A stretch of DNA of 41,415 nt. It comes from Akkermansia sp. GTDB taxonomy: Bacteria; Verrucomicrobiota; Verrucomicrobiia; Verrucomicrobiales; Akkermansiaceae. Under the pieces are notes generated by a model. It worked only from the letters and a program-made list of their open reading frames with translations, was not told the origin of the DNA and did not search any database. Positions 39,904 to 41,415 of the stretch are shown here, one piece after another. Location of the stretch: positions 1 through 41,415 of the forward strand of contig JAFQGF010000016.1 of the NCBI GenBank assembly GCA_017415555.1. Reading direction: 5' to 3'. The translations under genes were made by a program, and so were the position numbers. Numbering within the stretch: position 1 is the stretch's first letter; every line of letters starts with the position of its first letter.

Positions 39904-41247
39904 ATGAACAATAAATCAGAACTAAAATCATTGTTGTGGATGGTTGTCATCTATACTGCCATCTTTTTTCTACCCTTGAATAATCAGGCATTCCGGACTT
40001 CGCTGCATGCTACGCTGGATCTGGCGAAATGGTATGCGCAGGAGCATGTCATCCTGTGCCTGCTGCCTGCGTTTTTCATAGCCGGAATCATTGCAGTATT
40101 CATCAGTAAGGATTCGGTATTGAGGTATCTGGGAGCCCATGCTCCGCGATGGCTTTCATATAGCGTTGCAGCCATATCGGGTGGCATTCTCGCGGTTTGC
40201 TCCTGCACGATTCTGCCGCTGTTTACCAGCATCTACAAGAGAGGGGCAGGTCTCGGTCCGGCCATGGCCTTTCTTTATTCCGGCCCAGCCATAAGCATGC
40301 TTTCCATCACTCTGACGGCACGCATTCTGGGCATGGAAATGGGGATAGCCCGTACAGTCTGCGCCATTGGGTTTTCCGTCATCATTGGTATGATAATGGC
40401 TTGGATTTACCGCCGGGAAGAACAGCAGAAAGCAGAGTCTCCATCTGAAAAACAGCAGGCAGAAACTGCCGCCGATTCTTTCGGACAGACTACCCTGCTC
40501 TTTTTTGCAATGGTTGCCGTCCTTATCTTTGCCAACTGGGCTGCTCCCGATGAACAAAGTTCCTCTATATGGTCTCTTGCCTATACCTATCGTTGGTACC
40601 TCGTAGGTGTGGCAGCATTGCTCATGTGTTGGTGTATGGTAGAATACCTGCGTATTCCGACATGGAAAGTGTATACCGGGGCAATAGCCGTCGTTTTGAC
40701 CGTTGCCGCATCCCTGCGATTCATTCCTGATCCCATGTTCACGCCGCTACCCCCCATGGTGGTTGCGCTGGCTGCATTATCGCTGATTCTTCTCTCCGAT
40801 AAAAGAGAGGCGAATCGCGAGTGGGTCTTATCATCCTGGGACTTTGCCAAAAAGACCATACCGCTTATGGGAGTAGGTATCATCATTACCGGAATGCTGC
40901 TTGGTTCCACGCACGGTGATACTTCTATCCCCGGGCTGATTCCCGCCGAATGGGTACAACACGCAGTCGGAGGAAATGGCGTGCTTGCCAATTTCCTTTC
41001 CTCCGTTACCGGGGCATTCATGTATTTCAGTACTCTTACAGAGATACCGATAGTTCAGGGTCTGCTCTCTTCCGGCATGGGCAAAGGTCCGGCCTTGGCA
41101 TTACTTTTGGCCGGTCCGTCCCTTTCGCTGCCCAACATGCTGGTTGTTTCGGGCGTAATGGGCTGGAAAAAAACGGCAATATACGTATCTCTCGTCATCG
41201 TCTTATCCACGATAAGCGGTTATGTTTATGGCAATTATTGGGGCTGA
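39904..41247 (+). CDS. arsP: ArsP/YraQ-type permease (DUF318)
   Basis: The 447-residue protein has about ten membrane helices. The hallmark segment of the family is present: GGILAVCSCTILPLFTSIY and KRGAGLGPAMAFLYSGPAIS, with a mirrored half later (FSTLTEIPIVQGLLSSGMGKG, GPSLSLPNMLVVSGVMG). ArsP exports trivalent organoarsenicals such as methylarsenite; substrate here is inferred. The operon has no ArsB or Acr3, so this and the ArsG-type protein are the only exporters in sight. It ends 31 bases before the IS element. Confidence 0.85.
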   Translation: MNNKSELKSLLWMVVIYTAIFFLPLNNQAFRTSLHATLDLAKWYAQEHVILCLLPAFFIAGIIAVFISKDSVLRYLGAHAPRWLSYSVAAISGGILAVCSCTILPLFTSIYKRGAGLGPAMAFLYSGPAISMLSITLTARILGMEMGIARTVCAIGFSVIIGMIMAWIYRREEQQKAESPSEKQQAETAADSFGQTTLLFFAMVAVLIFANWAAPDEQSSSIWSLAYTYRWYLVGVAALLMCWCMVEYLRIPTWKVYTGAIAVVLTVAASLRFIPDPMFTPLPPMVVALAALSLILLSDKREANREWVLSSWDFAKKTIPLMGVGIIITGMLLGSTHGDTSIPGLIPAEWVQHAVGGNGVLANFLSSVTGAFMYFSTLTEIPIVQGLLSSGMGKGPALALLLAGPSLSLPNMLVVSGVMGWKKTAIYVSLVIVLSTISGYVYGNYWG

Positions 41248-41278
41248 TGATAATGTAAAAGCCCCGCCTTACCCTCTA

Positions 41279-41415
41279 TGCTGCCACCCGAATTTAGGAC
41301 ACAGAGCTAATTCTGCTAAGCTTGCGCAAAAGTCCGGATGAGTGTAGAATAACCTCAAAAAACACAACACACTCATCAACATGACCAAAATTCACAAGAG
41401 AGGGCGCTATAGTGC
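41279..41415 (+). mobile_element. Left end of an IS3-like insertion sequence (partial)
   Basis: TGCTGCCACCCGAATTTAGG (from 41279), followed by ACA, resembles the terminal inverted repeat of IS3-family (IS150-group) elements, which often begin TG and end near GGACA. A transposase-like frame begins about 80 bases inside. The right end is outside the window, so target duplication cannot be checked. Confidence 0.6.
41381..41415 (+). CDS. Transposase OrfA, start only (partial)
   Basis: The ATG at 41381 opens a frame reading MTKIHKRGRYSA to the window end, like the basic N-terminus of IS3-family OrfA proteins (a helix-turn-helix protein that binds the inverted repeats). Only 11 codons are visible, so the family is tentative. 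Confidence 0.55.
   Translation, partial: MTKIHKRGRYS

Noticed and set aside
1..41415. CRISPR array, rRNA operon or replication origin
   Set aside because: No regularly spaced direct repeats, rRNA sequence or DnaA-box cluster was noticed. gyrB-gyrA is not next to dnaA, dnaN or recF here.

Overview
The window looks like a chromosomal segment of a Gram-negative, mesophilic gut-type bacterium, most likely Verrucomicrobiota and Akkermansia-like. This is inferred from remembered similarity of several proteins (GH20 hexosaminidase, the long PurF-type protein, many small exported proteins of unknown function), from Mpl (meso-DAP murein recycling), from moderately high GC, and from start codons that mostly lack a clear Shine-Dalgarno sequence. 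No search was run, so the taxon is an inference.

Layout. 1-323: hairpin repeats with covarying stems. 324-5819: sugar isomerase-like TIM barrel, secreted GH20 hexosaminidase, exported membrane-anchored protein, catalase. 5944-11184 (minus): gyrB-gyrA, with an unusual palindromic promoter spacer. 11473-13439: an AT-richer type II restriction-modification pair. 13436-20593: lipoprotein, Mpl, membrane protein, two-domain polysaccharide deacetylase, RlmI-type rRNA methyltransferase, exported protein. 20726-25571: sigma factor, purM, PurF-family protein, a second ECF sigma factor and a UmuD-like S24 protein. 25564-26778 (minus): PrsW-type intramembrane protease. 26897-29578 (minus): thrS-infC. 29694-32550 (minus): a four-gene sugar activation/glycan operon. 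32595-33826 (minus): a YqjD/YqjE-like membrane trio. 34054-36511: carA-purA. 36605-37336: small beta-rich protein and tRNA-Val. 37641-41247: arsenic-type resistance island (arsC, arsR, dual-thioredoxin protein, ArsG-type and ArsP-type permeases), followed by the left edge of an IS3-like element cut by the window end.

Themes. (1) Both glutamine amidotransferases in the window have lost catalytic residues of the glutaminase site while the rest of the protein looks intact. CarA has Gly, Ile and Ala in place of Cys, His and Glu. The PurF-family protein has no N-terminal Cys and has Leu for the glutamine-binding Arg. This suggests nucleotide synthesis fed directly by ammonia and is the most interesting signal here. 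(2) Many promoters of the form TTGMMA-(16/17)-TATAAT-like end only 7-10 bases before the ATG, so leaderless or nearly leaderless mRNAs seem common. (3) The gyrB promoter spacer is a perfect 16-bp palindrome inside a 23-base alternating purine/pyrimidine tract, a plausible supercoiling sensor. (4) An ECF sigma gene, an S24 self-cleaving protein and a PrsW protease sit together and could form a proteolytic signalling module.
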